DNA of 64,000 nt, taken from contig JBAXOA010000004.1 in NCBI GenBank assembly GCA_037133495.1, positions 1 to 64,000 of the forward strand, in the 5' to 3' direction. Shown one piece after another: positions 1-9,757 of this stretch. The translations under genes were made by a program, and so were the position numbers. Position 1 is the first letter of the stretch; each line of letters opens with the position of its first letter. Below the pieces are notes generated by a model. It saw only the letters and a list, made by a program, of their open reading frames with translations, was not told the DNA's origin and made no database searches. The DNA comes from JAAFHB01 sp037133495. GTDB taxonomy: Bacteria > Bacteroidota > Bacteroidia > Bacteroidales > Prolixibacteraceae.

Positions 1-2
1 AC

Positions 3-1418
3 TTCGAGAAACCCCTTACAACTTTGGTGTGGATCACTTCTATTCTGTCTATTGTTGTAACCTTTGCGGTAAGCTATTTCATGCTTGGCAATTTACCAAA
101 TAATCTTTGGCTGACCCTGTCGATCATTATCAGTTGCGGAACACTTGGTGCAGCCCTTATTCCGGAATTTACCAAGATATTTACCAGCCCAAAATCGAGC
201 CATGTCAATGAAATTGTCACCGCATCACGCGAAGGAGGAGCATCACTTAATATCCTTTCAGGTCTTGTAGCCGGTAATTTCAGCGCCTTCTGGCAAGGAA
301 TGGTATTCCTGGTGCTCATGTTTGTAGCCTATTTCTCTTCAACCCACGGACTTGACGCGTTAATGATCTACCCATCTATTTTTGCATTTGGACTTGTCGC
401 ATTTGGCTTTCTTGGTATGGGACCAGTGACTATTGCTGTCGACAGTTATGGTCCGGTTACTGATAATGCCCAGAGCATCTATGAGCTTTCTCTCATCGAG
501 GAAAATCCAAATGCTGCGGTTGAAATTGAAAAAGAATTCGGCTTTAAACCCGATTTTGAAAATGCCAAACATTATCTTGAAGCCAACGACGGTGCAGGAA
601 ATACCTTTAAAGCGACCGCTAAGCCTGTTCTTATCGGCACTGCAGTAGTTGGTGCAACCACGATGATCTTCTCACTTATTCTGGTGATAAAACACAAATT
701 TGGTATTGAGCCTGAGACAATTCTTAATATCCTCAATCCGTATACCATTCTGGGATTTCTGGCAGGAGGATCTGTAATATATTGGTTTACAGGAGCTTCC
801 ATTCAGGCAGTAACTACTGGTGCTTATCGTGCAGTGGAATACATCAAGAAAAATATTCATCTTGATGAAGGTGCTGACAGCAGTGCATCTATCGAAACTT
901 CAAAGGAGGTGGTGAAGATTTGTACCCAGTATGCTCAGACGGGGATGTTTAATATTTTTATTGCCATCTTTTCATTTGCTCTGGCATTTGCTTTTTTCGC
1001 CGGATACCGTGATATGTCTGCAACAACGCCTGCGCTTACATATGCTGCAACTTCCTTCTTTGTAAGCTACCTGATTTCAATAGCGGTTTTCGGACTTTTC
1101 CAGGCTCTTTTTATGGCTAATGCCGGTGGTGCATGGGATAATGCCAAGAAAGTTGTTGAAGTTGACTTACGTGAAAAAGGGACCGCTTTGCATGAAGCTT
1201 CTATCGTTGGCGATACAGTTGGTGATCCTTTTAAGGATACTTCGTCAGTAGCATTAAACCCAATTATTAAGTTTACTACACTTTTTGGGTTACTTGCCAT
1301 GGAAATAGCAATTTCCGAAAGTTTCTACGCTGTTGCACCGTATGTTGGTGCAGTGTTCTTTGCTATTGCGCTCTACTTCGTTTATCGGTCATTCTATAAT
1401 ATGCGGATAGTTAAGTAG
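3..1418 (+). CDS. hppA: Membrane-bound proton/sodium-translocating pyrophosphatase, C-terminal part (5' end outside window)
   Basis: The reading frame is open to the left edge, so this is the C-terminal roughly 470 residues of a protein that is usually about 700 or more. The enzyme hydrolyses cytoplasmic pyrophosphate and pumps H+ or Na+ across the inner membrane. Visible family motifs are DSYGPVTDNAQ, GNTFKATAKP and near the C-terminus GAWDNAKK followed by GDTVGDPFKDTS, which bind Mg-pyrophosphate. About nine hydrophobic segments alternate with these loops. In GNTFKAT a Lys occupies the position where K+-dependent enzymes have Ala, which suggests the K+-independent class, although the other diagnostic position is Ala rather than Thr. 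The gene is followed by a hairpin terminator and faces sucB convergently. The family call is firm; ion specificity is not. Confidence 0.95.
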   Translation, partial: FEKPLTTLVWITSILSIVVTFAVSYFMLGNLPNNLWLTLSIIISCGTLGAALIPEFTKIFTSPKSSHVNEIVTASREGGASLNILSGLVAGNFSAFWQGMVFLVLMFVAYFSSTHGLDALMIYPSIFAFGLVAFGFLGMGPVTIAVDSYGPVTDNAQSIYELSLIEENPNAAVEIEKEFGFKPDFENAKHYLEANDGAGNTFKATAKPVLIGTAVVGATTMIFSLILVIKHKFGIEPETILNILNPYTILGFLAGGSVIYWFTGASIQAVTTGAYRAVEYIKKNIHLDEGADSSASIETSKEVVKICTQYAQTGMFNIFIAIFSFALAFAFFAGYRDMSATTPALTYAATSFFVSYLISIAVFGLFQALFMANAGGAWDNAKKVVEVDLREKGTALHEASIVGDTVGDPFKDTSSVALNPIIKFTTLFGLLAMEIAISESFYAVAPYVGAVFFAIALYFVYRSFYNMRIVK

Positions 1419-1542
1419 CTGAAATATTGGTTAAGCTGATTTAACAATCTTTGTGATTTGTTTTATCGGCTTAACTAAATTCTAAACCAAATTTGTTGTG
1501 TAAGAGCAAGCACTTTTTTTCATAGGTTTTGTTTAGATTGAC

Positions 1543-1572
1543 AATGAGGCATCCTTTTCGGGGTGCCTCATT
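1543..1572. terminator. Bidirectional hairpin terminator between hppA and sucB
   Basis: A perfect 9-bp inverted repeat (aatgaggca / tgcctcatt) is extended inward by CC/GG, with a short T-rich loop. It is followed by TCATTT on the plus strand and lies in the 171-bp gap between two convergent genes. It could serve both strands. Confidence 0.75.
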
Positions 1573-1589
1573 TCATTTAAAACATCAGG

Positions 1590-2855
1590 CTATAAACCAA
1601 GCAATTTTTCTTCCGGGCTTTTCCCCTCAAACAAAATTTTTATCGGATTTTCGATCAGTTCTTTTAACTTCACAAGGAATCCTACAGAATCCTTGCCGTC
1701 AATGATACGATGATCATAAGAAAGTGCGACATACATCATCGGACGAATTTCGACCTTCCCATTTACAGCGACGGGACGATCTTTAATGGAATGCATTCCT
1801 AGAATCGCACTCTGGGGTGGATTGATGATCGGAGTTGACATTAACGACCCAAATACGCCTCCATTGGTAATTGTAAATGTACCGCCACTCATCTCCTGAA
1901 TAGTCAGCTTTTTATCACGCGCTCTTTCTGCCAGTTCCTTTATTTCCCGCTCAATGGTTTCAATATTTTTGGATTCAGCATTTCGAATTATAGGAACCAT
2001 AAGCCCTTTAGGCGTTTGTACAGCAATCCCAATATCATGAAAATGGGGAGTAACAATATCCTCGCCTTCAATCATCGAATTGATTGCGGGATGATCAGAC
2101 AAAGCGATGCTGGCGGCTTTTGCAAAAAATGACATAAAACCCAATTTAAACCCATACTTTTCAAGGAAAGGCTGTTGATAAACCTTACGTAATTCCATGA
2201 GTTGGCTCATGTCAATTTCATTAAAAGTGGTCAGCATGGCAGTCTCATTCTTAACTGCCACCAACCGTTGACTAAGTTTTCGCCGAAGCGCTGACATTGG
2301 CGTCCGATCTTCATTTCTGGTTTTTTCGATAATCGGTTTCTTAGTTTCCTTATTCCTCAATGAAAGTACTGATTCTACATCTTTACGCGAAATCCGGCGC
2401 AAACCGTTCATTAGATCGTCAAAACTTAATCCTTCTTCCTCCATCACTGCTTTTGCAGCCGGTGTTATTTTAACTTGATTTGGTTCAGCCGGTTTGGAGC
2501 TAATCGTATCAATGGCCTCAAAAGCTGATAGTTCTGTGGCTGCTGCCTTTTTAATATCTGTAATCTTAATCGGTTCTTCAATTGAAGGGGCAGCCGGTTT
2601 GTCAACTCCCTGAACTTTTTCATCGGTGTCTAAAGTGCAAACAACTGTGCCAACAGCAATTCGTTGCCCCTCATTAAACAGAATTTTTAATTTGCCCGAA
2701 GCTGAAGCTATTAAAGACAAAGTGGCTTTATCCGATTCAATTTCAGCAATTTCCTGGTCTTTATTCACTAAAGTTCCATCTTCAACCAGCCATTTACCGA
2801 TTTCAACTTCTGTAATCGATTCTCCGGGAGAAGGAATTTTTATTTCAAGAATCAT
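1590..2855 (-). CDS. sucB: 2-oxoglutarate dehydrogenase E2, dihydrolipoyl succinyltransferase
   Basis: This is the core acyltransferase of the TCA-cycle 2-oxoglutarate dehydrogenase complex; it moves succinyl from E1 to CoA through a swinging lipoyl arm. The protein has 421 residues. Residues about 1-76 form a lipoyl domain with the lipoylated Lys in ESDKATLSL. Residues about 130-165 are an E3-binding domain starting TPAAKAVMEEEG, after a Pro/Ala-rich linker. Residues about 190-421 are the catalytic domain with the His/Asp motif DHRIIDGKD. It lies 25 bp downstream of sucA in one transcription unit. It is also the only E2 in this window, so it might serve the E1 fusion at 31.5-33.9 kb, but its neighbour makes 2-oxoglutarate the natural substrate. 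Confidence 0.95.
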   Translation of the reverse strand: MILEIKIPSPGESITEVEIGKWLVEDGTLVNKDQEIAEIESDKATLSLIASASGKLKILFNEGQRIAVGTVVCTLDTDEKVQGVDKPAAPSIEEPIKITDIKKAAATELSAFEAIDTISSKPAEPNQVKITPAAKAVMEEEGLSFDDLMNGLRRISRKDVESVLSLRNKETKKPIIEKTRNEDRTPMSALRRKLSQRLVAVKNETAMLTTFNEIDMSQLMELRKVYQQPFLEKYGFKLGFMSFFAKAASIALSDHPAINSMIEGEDIVTPHFHDIGIAVQTPKGLMVPIIRNAESKNIETIEREIKELAERARDKKLTIQEMSGGTFTITNGGVFGSLMSTPIINPPQSAILGMHSIKDRPVAVNGKVEIRPMMYVALSYDHRIIDGKDSVGFLVKLKELIENPIKILFEGKSPEEKLLGL

Positions 2856-2880
2856 ATTGAATAAAATTTAAAGGATAAAG

Positions 2881-5601
2881 TTAATTAAAAACGACATTCA
2901 GGATTCTTTCGAGGCTTTTTTTATGTTTTTCTAAAAGACCTGTTGCCGGGCAGGCAGTTTCGGCACGGCTGATCAATTCCAGTTCAAGTTCAGGAAATTT
3001 CCTTGATATATAAGGCCATACTCCCATATTTGCCGGTTCATCCTGAACCCATAATACCCGTTTTGCATTTGGATTATGAAATTTAATCAAGCGCACTTCC
3101 TCCGAAGGGAAGGGGAATAACTGTTCGATACGGATAATAGCAAAATTAGCGACTCCCAATTTTTCGCGTCGTTCAATAAGTTCATAGTAGATTTTACCCG
3201 ATGTGAAAATAAGTACCTCAGCTTTCCCTTCCTGAACCTTATCATCGCCGATTACTTCCATAAATTCATGCGAATTGAGATGTTCAAGTGGGGAAATTAC
3301 CATCGGATGTCTAAGCAGACTTTTAGGGGTAAACACTACCATAGGGATCCTGATATTCCACAATACCTGCCGTCTTAACAAATGGAAAAAATTTGCGGGT
3401 GTTGTAGGCATCATTACCTGCATATTGTAATTGGCACACAACGATAACATTCTTTCGATTCTTCCGCTCGAATGTTCCGAACCTTGACCTTCATAACCAT
3501 GTGGAAGGAGTAAGACGAGTCCATTCATCATTCCCCATTTTTCACCTGCAGAGCTAATGTATTGATCAATAATTACTTGTGCGACATTACTGAAATCTCC
3601 GAACTGAGCTTCCCAGATTGTCAGGCCTTTAGGATACGACATTGAATAACCGTATTCAAAACCCATTACGCCATATTCGTTGAGAGGCGAGTTGAATACA
3701 GAAAATAAAGCCTTATCTTCAGATATATTTTTTAACGGAAAATATTTCTCATTGCCTTCCTCCATCACGATAGCCGAATGGCGATGTGAGAATGTTCCCC
3801 GTTCACTGTCCTGTCCACTTAACCGAACTGGTATTCCTTCGGTCAGAAGTGTAGCAAAAGCAAGTTGTTCAGCCAATGCCCAGTCAACTTTATTATCGGC
3901 AATCAGCTGCCGGCGATCATCCAGTACTTTCACTATTTTACCAAAAAATTTCTTTTCTGGTGGCAAAGTATTTATCTGATTGCCAAGCTCTTTTAGCTTT
4001 ATTACAGATACTGCAGTAGGAGTTGAATTGATTTCCGTTGGTTCCGGAAAGCGATATTGTTTATACTCGTCGACCAGAAAACTTTTAATCTTTACTTTTT
4101 CTATGCTTTTGCTGATTTCAAATTTTTCTTCAAGATGCTGATCAAAAGCGGTAATTTCTTCAGTCACCTCCTGTTGCGTCATTATGCCCGTTTCAATCAG
4201 TTTACTGGCATAAATATCGCGCGGATTTGGATGCTGTGCGATAGCTTTATAAAGAATGGGTTGTGTGAAACGGGGCTCGTCGCCCTCGTTATGCCCATAT
4301 TTGCGATAGGAAAGGATGTCAATAAACACATCGCTGTGGAAGTGTTGTCTGAATTCAAGCGCCAGTTTTACAGTAAAAATAATAGCCTCTGCATCGTCGC
4401 CATTTACATGAAAAACCGGAGACCGGGTAATTTTTGCAACATCAGTACAATAGGTGCTTGATCGGGCATCGAGGTAATCTGTAGTGAACCCAATTTGATT
4501 ATTAACGACAATATGTATTGTTCCGCCTGTTTTATAGCCGGGAAGCAATGACATCTGAACAACCTCATAAACAACACCTTGTCCGGCAATTGCAGCATCT
4601 CCGTGAATGACAATTGGTGCAATTTTGTTATAATCACCGTTATGTGTAAAATCAATCTTTGCCCTTACCATTCCTTCCACAAGCGGAGCTACCGTCTCGA
4701 GATGTGATGGATTAGGAAGCAAACTAAGCTTGACTTTTGAACCATTTTTAGCAATAACAACTTTATCGAAACCCAGGTGGTACTTTACATCACCCAGTAC
4801 TATCCCTTCTTCATAATCGGTTGCATAAAACTCTTTGAAGATATTTTCATACGGTTTCTTTAATATATTGGCCAGTACGTTCAACCTTCCGCGGTGCGAA
4901 ATACCGATTACATACTCTTCAAGTCCTAAAAAAACGCCATGTTCAATAATCGCATTTAAAGCAGGAATCAGACCCTCAGTTCCTTCAAGGGAAAACCTCT
5001 TCGCTCCAACAAATTTCTTATGAATAAAGCTTTCAAAACCTGCTGCCTCTTTAAGATAATTGAAAATTTCCTTTTTAGTATCAGGCAGGAGCTCTTCTGT
5101 ATTTCTGGTTTGCTCCATTCTTAGCTTAAGCCAGTCAATTAACTCTGGATTACGCATATACAGAAACTCTACACCTATTGATTCACAATAAGTCCGTTCA
5201 AGATGTGCAATAATAGAACTGAGCGATGCCGGGCCGATACCAATTTCTTTTCCTGCTTCGAAAATAGTATTCAAGTCACCATCCTCAAGACCAAAGTTGT
5301 GATAATCAAGTGTTGGGGTATACTGACGGCGACGTCTCACCGGGTTTGTGCGCGTGAAAAGATGTCCTCGTTGCCGGTAACCCGTAATCAGGTTAAGGAT
5401 GCAAAACTCCTTCTCTAACTGACTTTTGTTAACCAATTCCAAAGATTTGGAATCGTAAGATTTACGGGCAAGCTCGAATCCTTCGAAAAAATTACGCCAA
5501 CTTTCATCAATATCCTGAGGATTTTGAAGATAACTTTTGTACAACTCTTCAATCGCACCAATTTCCTGATTTCCTACCAGAGAGAATCTATCCATATTCA
5601 A
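2881..5601 (-). CDS. sucA: 2-oxoglutarate dehydrogenase E1 component
   Basis: This is a thiamine-diphosphate-dependent decarboxylase of 906 residues, the usual length for homodimeric SucA. The N-terminal peripheral segment with YLQNPQDIDESW is typical of OGDH E1. The central TPP domain contains SHRGRLNVLAN, HGDAAIAGQGVVYE and NNQIGFTT, and the pyrimidine-binding transketolase domain contains RLSGQDSERGTFSHRH. The C-terminal region includes RIEQLFPFP. It is transcribed ahead of sucB. The E3 dihydrolipoamide dehydrogenase is not in the window. The ATG start follows an AT-rich leader with no clear Shine-Dalgarno site, as is normal in Bacteroidota. Confidence 0.97.
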   Translation of the reverse strand: MNMDRFSLVGNQEIGAIEELYKSYLQNPQDIDESWRNFFEGFELARKSYDSKSLELVNKSQLEKEFCILNLITGYRQRGHLFTRTNPVRRRRQYTPTLDYHNFGLEDGDLNTIFEAGKEIGIGPASLSSIIAHLERTYCESIGVEFLYMRNPELIDWLKLRMEQTRNTEELLPDTKKEIFNYLKEAAGFESFIHKKFVGAKRFSLEGTEGLIPALNAIIEHGVFLGLEEYVIGISHRGRLNVLANILKKPYENIFKEFYATDYEEGIVLGDVKYHLGFDKVVIAKNGSKVKLSLLPNPSHLETVAPLVEGMVRAKIDFTHNGDYNKIAPIVIHGDAAIAGQGVVYEVVQMSLLPGYKTGGTIHIVVNNQIGFTTDYLDARSSTYCTDVAKITRSPVFHVNGDDAEAIIFTVKLALEFRQHFHSDVFIDILSYRKYGHNEGDEPRFTQPILYKAIAQHPNPRDIYASKLIETGIMTQQEVTEEITAFDQHLEEKFEISKSIEKVKIKSFLVDEYKQYRFPEPTEINSTPTAVSVIKLKELGNQINTLPPEKKFFGKIVKVLDDRRQLIADNKVDWALAEQLAFATLLTEGIPVRLSGQDSERGTFSHRHSAIVMEEGNEKYFPLKNISEDKALFSVFNSPLNEYGVMGFEYGYSMSYPKGLTIWEAQFGDFSNVAQVIIDQYISSAGEKWGMMNGLVLLLPHGYEGQGSEHSSGRIERMLSLCANYNMQVMMPTTPANFFHLLRRQVLWNIRIPMVVFTPKSLLRHPMVISPLEHLNSHEFMEVIGDDKVQEGKAEVLIFTSGKIYYELIERREKLGVANFAIIRIEQLFPFPSEEVRLIKFHNPNAKRVLWVQDEPANMGVWPYISRKFPELELELISRAETACPATGLLEKHKKSLERILNVVFN

Positions 5602-5813
5602 AATTTAATACCGTAATCACTACAAATAACCAGCAGAATAAGTTCAATAAAAGGCATTCTGCGACCATCTTTAACTGTTATTCAAAAAAAAGTGCCAATT
5701 TTATGTTTTATTTGTCGCTATCGGGTCAACTATATTGACAAATAACGAAATATTTGCCGAAGTAAATTATTATTTGAATAGCTTGTATTCATTATTGCAA
5801 TTTAATACCATTT

Positions 5814-8687
5814 ATGGACGGATTTTTAAAACAAGTCGCATCACATTTATTTAATACTTATAGTGACAAAATCAGTCAGCTGACCTTGGTTTTTCCAAAC
5901 AGGAGAGGAGGGGTATTTTTCACCAATTACCTTAATAGTCTGGTTACTAAGCCACTCATCTCGCCAGAAATCATTACGATTAACGAATTGTTTTCGAAGC
6001 TTTCCCCATTGCACGTACCCGATCGTTTAAGCTTGATTTTCAGACTATATAAGGTATACAAAGAGTCGACACGATCGAACGAACTTTTTGATGACTTCTT
6101 TTTTTGGGGAGAGATGCTGATCGGCGATTTTGATCAGGTTGATAAATACCTTGTTCATGCAAAAGATTTATTCACGAATATCACCGAACTAAAAGAGATT
6201 GATGTCAGATTTAGTGATTTGCAAGAGGAGGAAAAAGAACGGTTGGGGAATTTTTGGAAGACACTCTCCGATAAAAATAAAACACCGAATCAACAGGAAT
6301 TTATCAGACTTTGGGAGGATATAAACGGGGTATACGAGAAATTCAAGACGAGTTTGTCTGATGAAGGGCTCGCCTTTGAAGGGATGCTTTATCGTCAGGT
6401 GATTGAACAAATCATCCCGGATAACCCCACTTTATTTGCCAAAAAACATTTTGTATTTGTTGGCTTCAATGCACTAAACCGCTGCGAGGAGGAACTGTTC
6501 GATTATCTTCAAAAGCAAGGAAAAGCCTCCTTTTACTGGGATTTCGATAATTATTATTTGGAAGATCCAGCACAGGAAGCAGGGTATTTCCTGAGAAAAA
6601 ATATCGTCAGATACCCGCATTCCGGATATGTACCTGATTCTAATTTACTCTTGTCGTCTTCCAAATCGATTAAAATTGTGAGTATTTCATCCCAGTCAGG
6701 TCAGGCACAAGTGGCAGCATCTGAACTTTCAGGGCAATTTAAAGGTGAATTTAATTTTGATGAAACAGCAGTTGTTCTGTGCGACGAAGAGTTGCTTTTG
6801 CCGGTAATGAACGCGATTCCTGAAAATATTGATACAGTAAATGTTACAATGGGTTATCCATTGAAAATGACTCCTGTCTTTAGCCTGATAACACAGCTGG
6901 TGGCTTTGCAAAAAAACGTCCGTAAGACAGCCGAAGGGACAACATTTTACAACAAGGATGTTCTGAATCTATTAAGTCATCAGTTGGTAATCGATTTTGA
7001 TCAATTGACTGGCAAAAATCTGAGCGATAAGATATTGTCTGACAACATGATCTATTTGCCCGGTAAGGAGCTGCAGATTAATGCAGTTTGTAAGCAACTG
7101 TTTGCTGCCCCTCAAAATATAATTGAGCTGTCGGACTATTTTCTTGAATTGCTGAAATTTATTTTTCTTCATTGGCAGCAGAAAGAAGAGAATGAAGCTT
7201 CGGCAATTTTTCGCGAATACCTTTACCAATCGATTCTGGTGGTAAGCAGATTAAAGGATATTCTTGTTAATGACGGAATTAAAGTTTTTGGTTCAGATGA
7301 TTTTGTCTCGAAAGACGCATTTTTCCGTTTCGTATTGCAATATCTCAGCGAGATAACTATTTCGTTTGACGGAGAACCTCTCGAAGGATTGCAAATAATG
7401 GGGATTCTTGAGACCCGTACGCTTGACTTTAAAAACCTGATTATTCTTTTTATGAATGATGGAATAATGCCTAAAACAGTCTCCTCCGGATCGTATATTC
7501 CATATAATCTCAGGCGTGTGTTTGGATTGCCCACGATTGAAGAGCAAAATGCAATGTATGCCTATTATTTTTACAGATTACTGCAGCGAGCTGAAAATGT
7601 AATATTTGTTTATGACGCAGGTACAGGTGGGTTATCTACAGGAGAAAAAAGCCGCTATCTGCATCAGCTTCAATTGGAATCTCCTTTTCAGATTCCGGAG
7701 GTTAGCATGGTATTTAATGTTGAGCATATTGCTGTGCAGCCGATTTGCATTCAGAAAAATGAAAGAACAATGGCTTCGTTAAATCAATATCTGGCAGGAA
7801 CGAGGGCTTTGTCACCAAGCGCAATCGATAAATATCTCACCTGCCCCTTGCAATTTTATTTCCGGTATTCTGCAGGACTGAACGAACCTGAAGAAATTTC
7901 GGAAGAGGTGGACGCCATGATTTTCGGACTGCTTTTCCATGATTCAATGGAAAATATTTATGAGGCTTTCAGCGGTAAAATAGTGAAGGAGGAGGATATC
8001 AACTTAATTATCAATGATCCGGATTTTATTAATGAGATCATTATTTCGTCATTTCGAAGGGTTTATTTTAAAGGAATGAAAGCGGACGATAAAGTGGTTT
8101 TGACCGGTCGGAACTGGCTGGTTTTTGAAGTTGTAAAAAAATATGTTAGCCGGTTATTATTGCTTGACCGCAAGCGGACTCCATTTCAGATTATCGGACT
8201 CGAGAAGAAGGTGAACACAACAATTACGATTAATGAGTCAAAACAAAGTATTTTAATTGGCGGAACAATCGATAGGATTGACAAGCTGGGAGATTCGGTT
8301 TATATATTTGATTATAAGACAGGCCGGACTGAACTGACCTTTCCGTTATTAGGTTCACTGTTCGATAAAGAGAATAAGACCAGAAATAAAGCGGCATTTC
8401 AGACATTGGTTTACTCTTATATTTTGCATAAAAATCAACCGGAATTATCGGCCGTTTATCCTGGGATTTATGCATTGCGGGGGATCTTTGAAGAGGACTT
8501 TGATCCGTCTGTTCGTTCTAAAGAGATCGGAAATCAATCTGTTGAATTTATTTCTGTGTCAGATAAGTTTGAGACGCATTTAAAGGTGTTACTCGAAGAA
8601 ATATTTAATACAGCAATTCCGTTTACTCAGACAACAAATGATTTGAATTGCAAATACTGTTCGTACCGTCAAATTTGCAGAAAGTAG
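5814..8687 (+). CDS. AddB-like PD-(D/E)XK nuclease family protein
   Basis: The protein has 957 residues. The N-terminal half resembles an inactivated UvrD-type helicase: TLVFPNRRGGVFFTNYL stands where a Walker A would be, and no GxGKT/S is seen. The C-terminal part is a PD-(D/E)XK nuclease with GTIDRID and FDYKTGR, the catalytic Asp and Lys of the RecB family. Four cysteines that could hold a 4Fe-4S cluster flank the nuclease: one in YLTCPLQFYFRY and three in CKYCSYRQIC at the extreme C-terminus, as in AddB. By analogy it partners an AddA/RecB-like helicase in double-strand break repair. No such partner is in this window. Its stop codon directly abuts the trmD stop codon on the other strand. 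Confidence 0.85.
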   Translation: MDGFLKQVASHLFNTYSDKISQLTLVFPNRRGGVFFTNYLNSLVTKPLISPEIITINELFSKLSPLHVPDRLSLIFRLYKVYKESTRSNELFDDFFFWGEMLIGDFDQVDKYLVHAKDLFTNITELKEIDVRFSDLQEEEKERLGNFWKTLSDKNKTPNQQEFIRLWEDINGVYEKFKTSLSDEGLAFEGMLYRQVIEQIIPDNPTLFAKKHFVFVGFNALNRCEEELFDYLQKQGKASFYWDFDNYYLEDPAQEAGYFLRKNIVRYPHSGYVPDSNLLLSSSKSIKIVSISSQSGQAQVAASELSGQFKGEFNFDETAVVLCDEELLLPVMNAIPENIDTVNVTMGYPLKMTPVFSLITQLVALQKNVRKTAEGTTFYNKDVLNLLSHQLVIDFDQLTGKNLSDKILSDNMIYLPGKELQINAVCKQLFAAPQNIIELSDYFLELLKFIFLHWQQKEENEASAIFREYLYQSILVVSRLKDILVNDGIKVFGSDDFVSKDAFFRFVLQYLSEITISFDGEPLEGLQIMGILETRTLDFKNLIILFMNDGIMPKTVSSGSYIPYNLRRVFGLPTIEEQNAMYAYYFYRLLQRAENVIFVYDAGTGGLSTGEKSRYLHQLQLESPFQIPEVSMVFNVEHIAVQPICIQKNERTMASLNQYLAGTRALSPSAIDKYLTCPLQFYFRYSAGLNEPEEISEEVDAMIFGLLFHDSMENIYEAFSGKIVKEEDINLIINDPDFINEIIISSFRRVYFKGMKADDKVVLTGRNWLVFEVVKKYVSRLLLLDRKRTPFQIIGLEKKVNTTITINESKQSILIGGTIDRIDKLGDSVYIFDYKTGRTELTFPLLGSLFDKENKTRNKAAFQTLVYSYILHKNQPELSAVYPGIYALRGIFEEDFDPSVRSKEIGNQSVEFISVSDKFETHLKVLLEEIFNTAIPFTQTTNDLNCKYCSYRQICRK

Positions 8688-9371
8688 TTATTCATTTTTT
8701 CCAAGCAGATCAGGCCGGATACTTTTTGTTCTTTTATATGCCTGATCGTGTTTCCAGTCGTCAATCAGCTGATCATTGCCTGAAAGCAGTATTTCAGGAA
8801 CACGCCATCCTTTATATTCAGCAGGTCGCGTATAAACCGGCGGGGTTAATAATCCATCCTGAAAAGAGTCAGTAAGCGCTGATGTTTCGTCCGATAAAAC
8901 ACCGGGAATCAATCGCACGATGGCATCTGCCACTATGGCTGCCGCTAATTCGCCACCAGTGAGGACATAATCTCCAATCGACAATTCCAATGTAACCAGG
9001 TTGTCACGCACTCGCTGATCAACACCTTTATAATGCCCGCACAAAAGGATCAGATTCCTTTTTAAAGATAACTGATTGGCATCGCTTTGAACAAACTGAC
9101 GGGCATCAGGGGTAAGAAAAATAACCTCGTCATAATCGCGTTGGCTTTTCAAATCACTGATTGCCAAATCAATGGGTTCTATCGTCATAACCATCCCGGC
9201 GCCTTTACTAAATGCATAATCGTCTACCCGTTTGTGTTTGTCGGTTGACCAATCCCTGATATTATGAATATATATTTCAGCCAGACCTTTGTCTTTTGCT
9301 CTTTTCAGAATTGAATAATTAAATGGACTTTCCAGCAATTCGGGTACGACAGTAAGAATATCTATGCGCAT
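8688..9371 (-). CDS. trmD: tRNA (guanine-37-N1)-methyltransferase
   Basis: TrmD methylates G37 of tRNAs reading CNN codons, using S-adenosylmethionine bound in a trefoil knot. The protein has 227 residues, the family length. Recognisable motifs are RIDILTVVPELL at the N-terminus, GAGMVM, LLCGHYKGVDQRV and the knot sequence GDYVLTGGELAA, followed by the active-site region PGVL..ETSALTDSF. It is a single gene, convergent with and touching the AddB-like gene. In many bacteria trmD sits with rpsP, rimM and rplS; here none of these is adjacent. Confidence 0.97.
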   Translation of the reverse strand: MRIDILTVVPELLESPFNYSILKRAKDKGLAEIYIHNIRDWSTDKHKRVDDYAFSKGAGMVMTIEPIDLAISDLKSQRDYDEVIFLTPDARQFVQSDANQLSLKRNLILLCGHYKGVDQRVRDNLVTLELSIGDYVLTGGELAAAIVADAIVRLIPGVLSDETSALTDSFQDGLLTPPVYTRPAEYKGWRVPEILLSGNDQLIDDWKHDQAYKRTKSIRPDLLGKNE

Positions 9372-9757
9372 ATTTATTTTTTGACAAAAATACCATTACC
9401 GATTGATCTTCGCAATTGATGAAATAAAATGGATGAAAAGCCTGGTAAAGCGCATTTAATTTACAATTCACAGAACGGGGAGCTCAGAGACTTGAGTTTT
9501 CGGGTGCATTTTGAACACTTAGATAGGTATTAAATAGAAGCCAATAGAATTAAATCCAAATATATATCAACTCACAGGTGTTATATCTCTCTGTTATTTA
9601 GTTCTTTATATGTATTTTTGTATCGTTGTATATTTCTCTGTTTTAATAGATGAAAATTTGTTTCCGAATTTGATGAGGATTAGCAAGTAAATATCTATTT
9701 TCGTGAAAAATAAAATTGAATACACATCCTGGCTTAATCGCCGAAACCAAATTTCAG
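9372..9757. other. 386-bp gene-free region between divergent trmD and DUF349 gene
   Basis: This AT-rich divergent intergenic region holds a TAnnTTTG-like box at 9613-9620. I see no RNA gene, no strong hairpin and no repeat. The frame upstream of the next gene is open back to a TTG at 9716, but no ATG occurs before 9758. Confidence 0.5.
9613..9620 (+). promoter_or_regulatory. Candidate Bacteroidota -7 promoter box for the DUF349 gene
   Basis: TATTTTTG fits the TAnnTTTG consensus of Bacteroidota housekeeping promoters and lies about 140 bp before the proposed ATG. No convincing -33 TTTG is seen at the usual spacing, so the call is tentative. Confidence 0.35.

Noticed and set aside
9716..9757. 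TTG at 9716 as start of the DUF349 gene
   Set aside because: An ATG 14 codons later gives a normal charged N-terminus, and TTG starts are rare. The upstream residues show no conserved feature.
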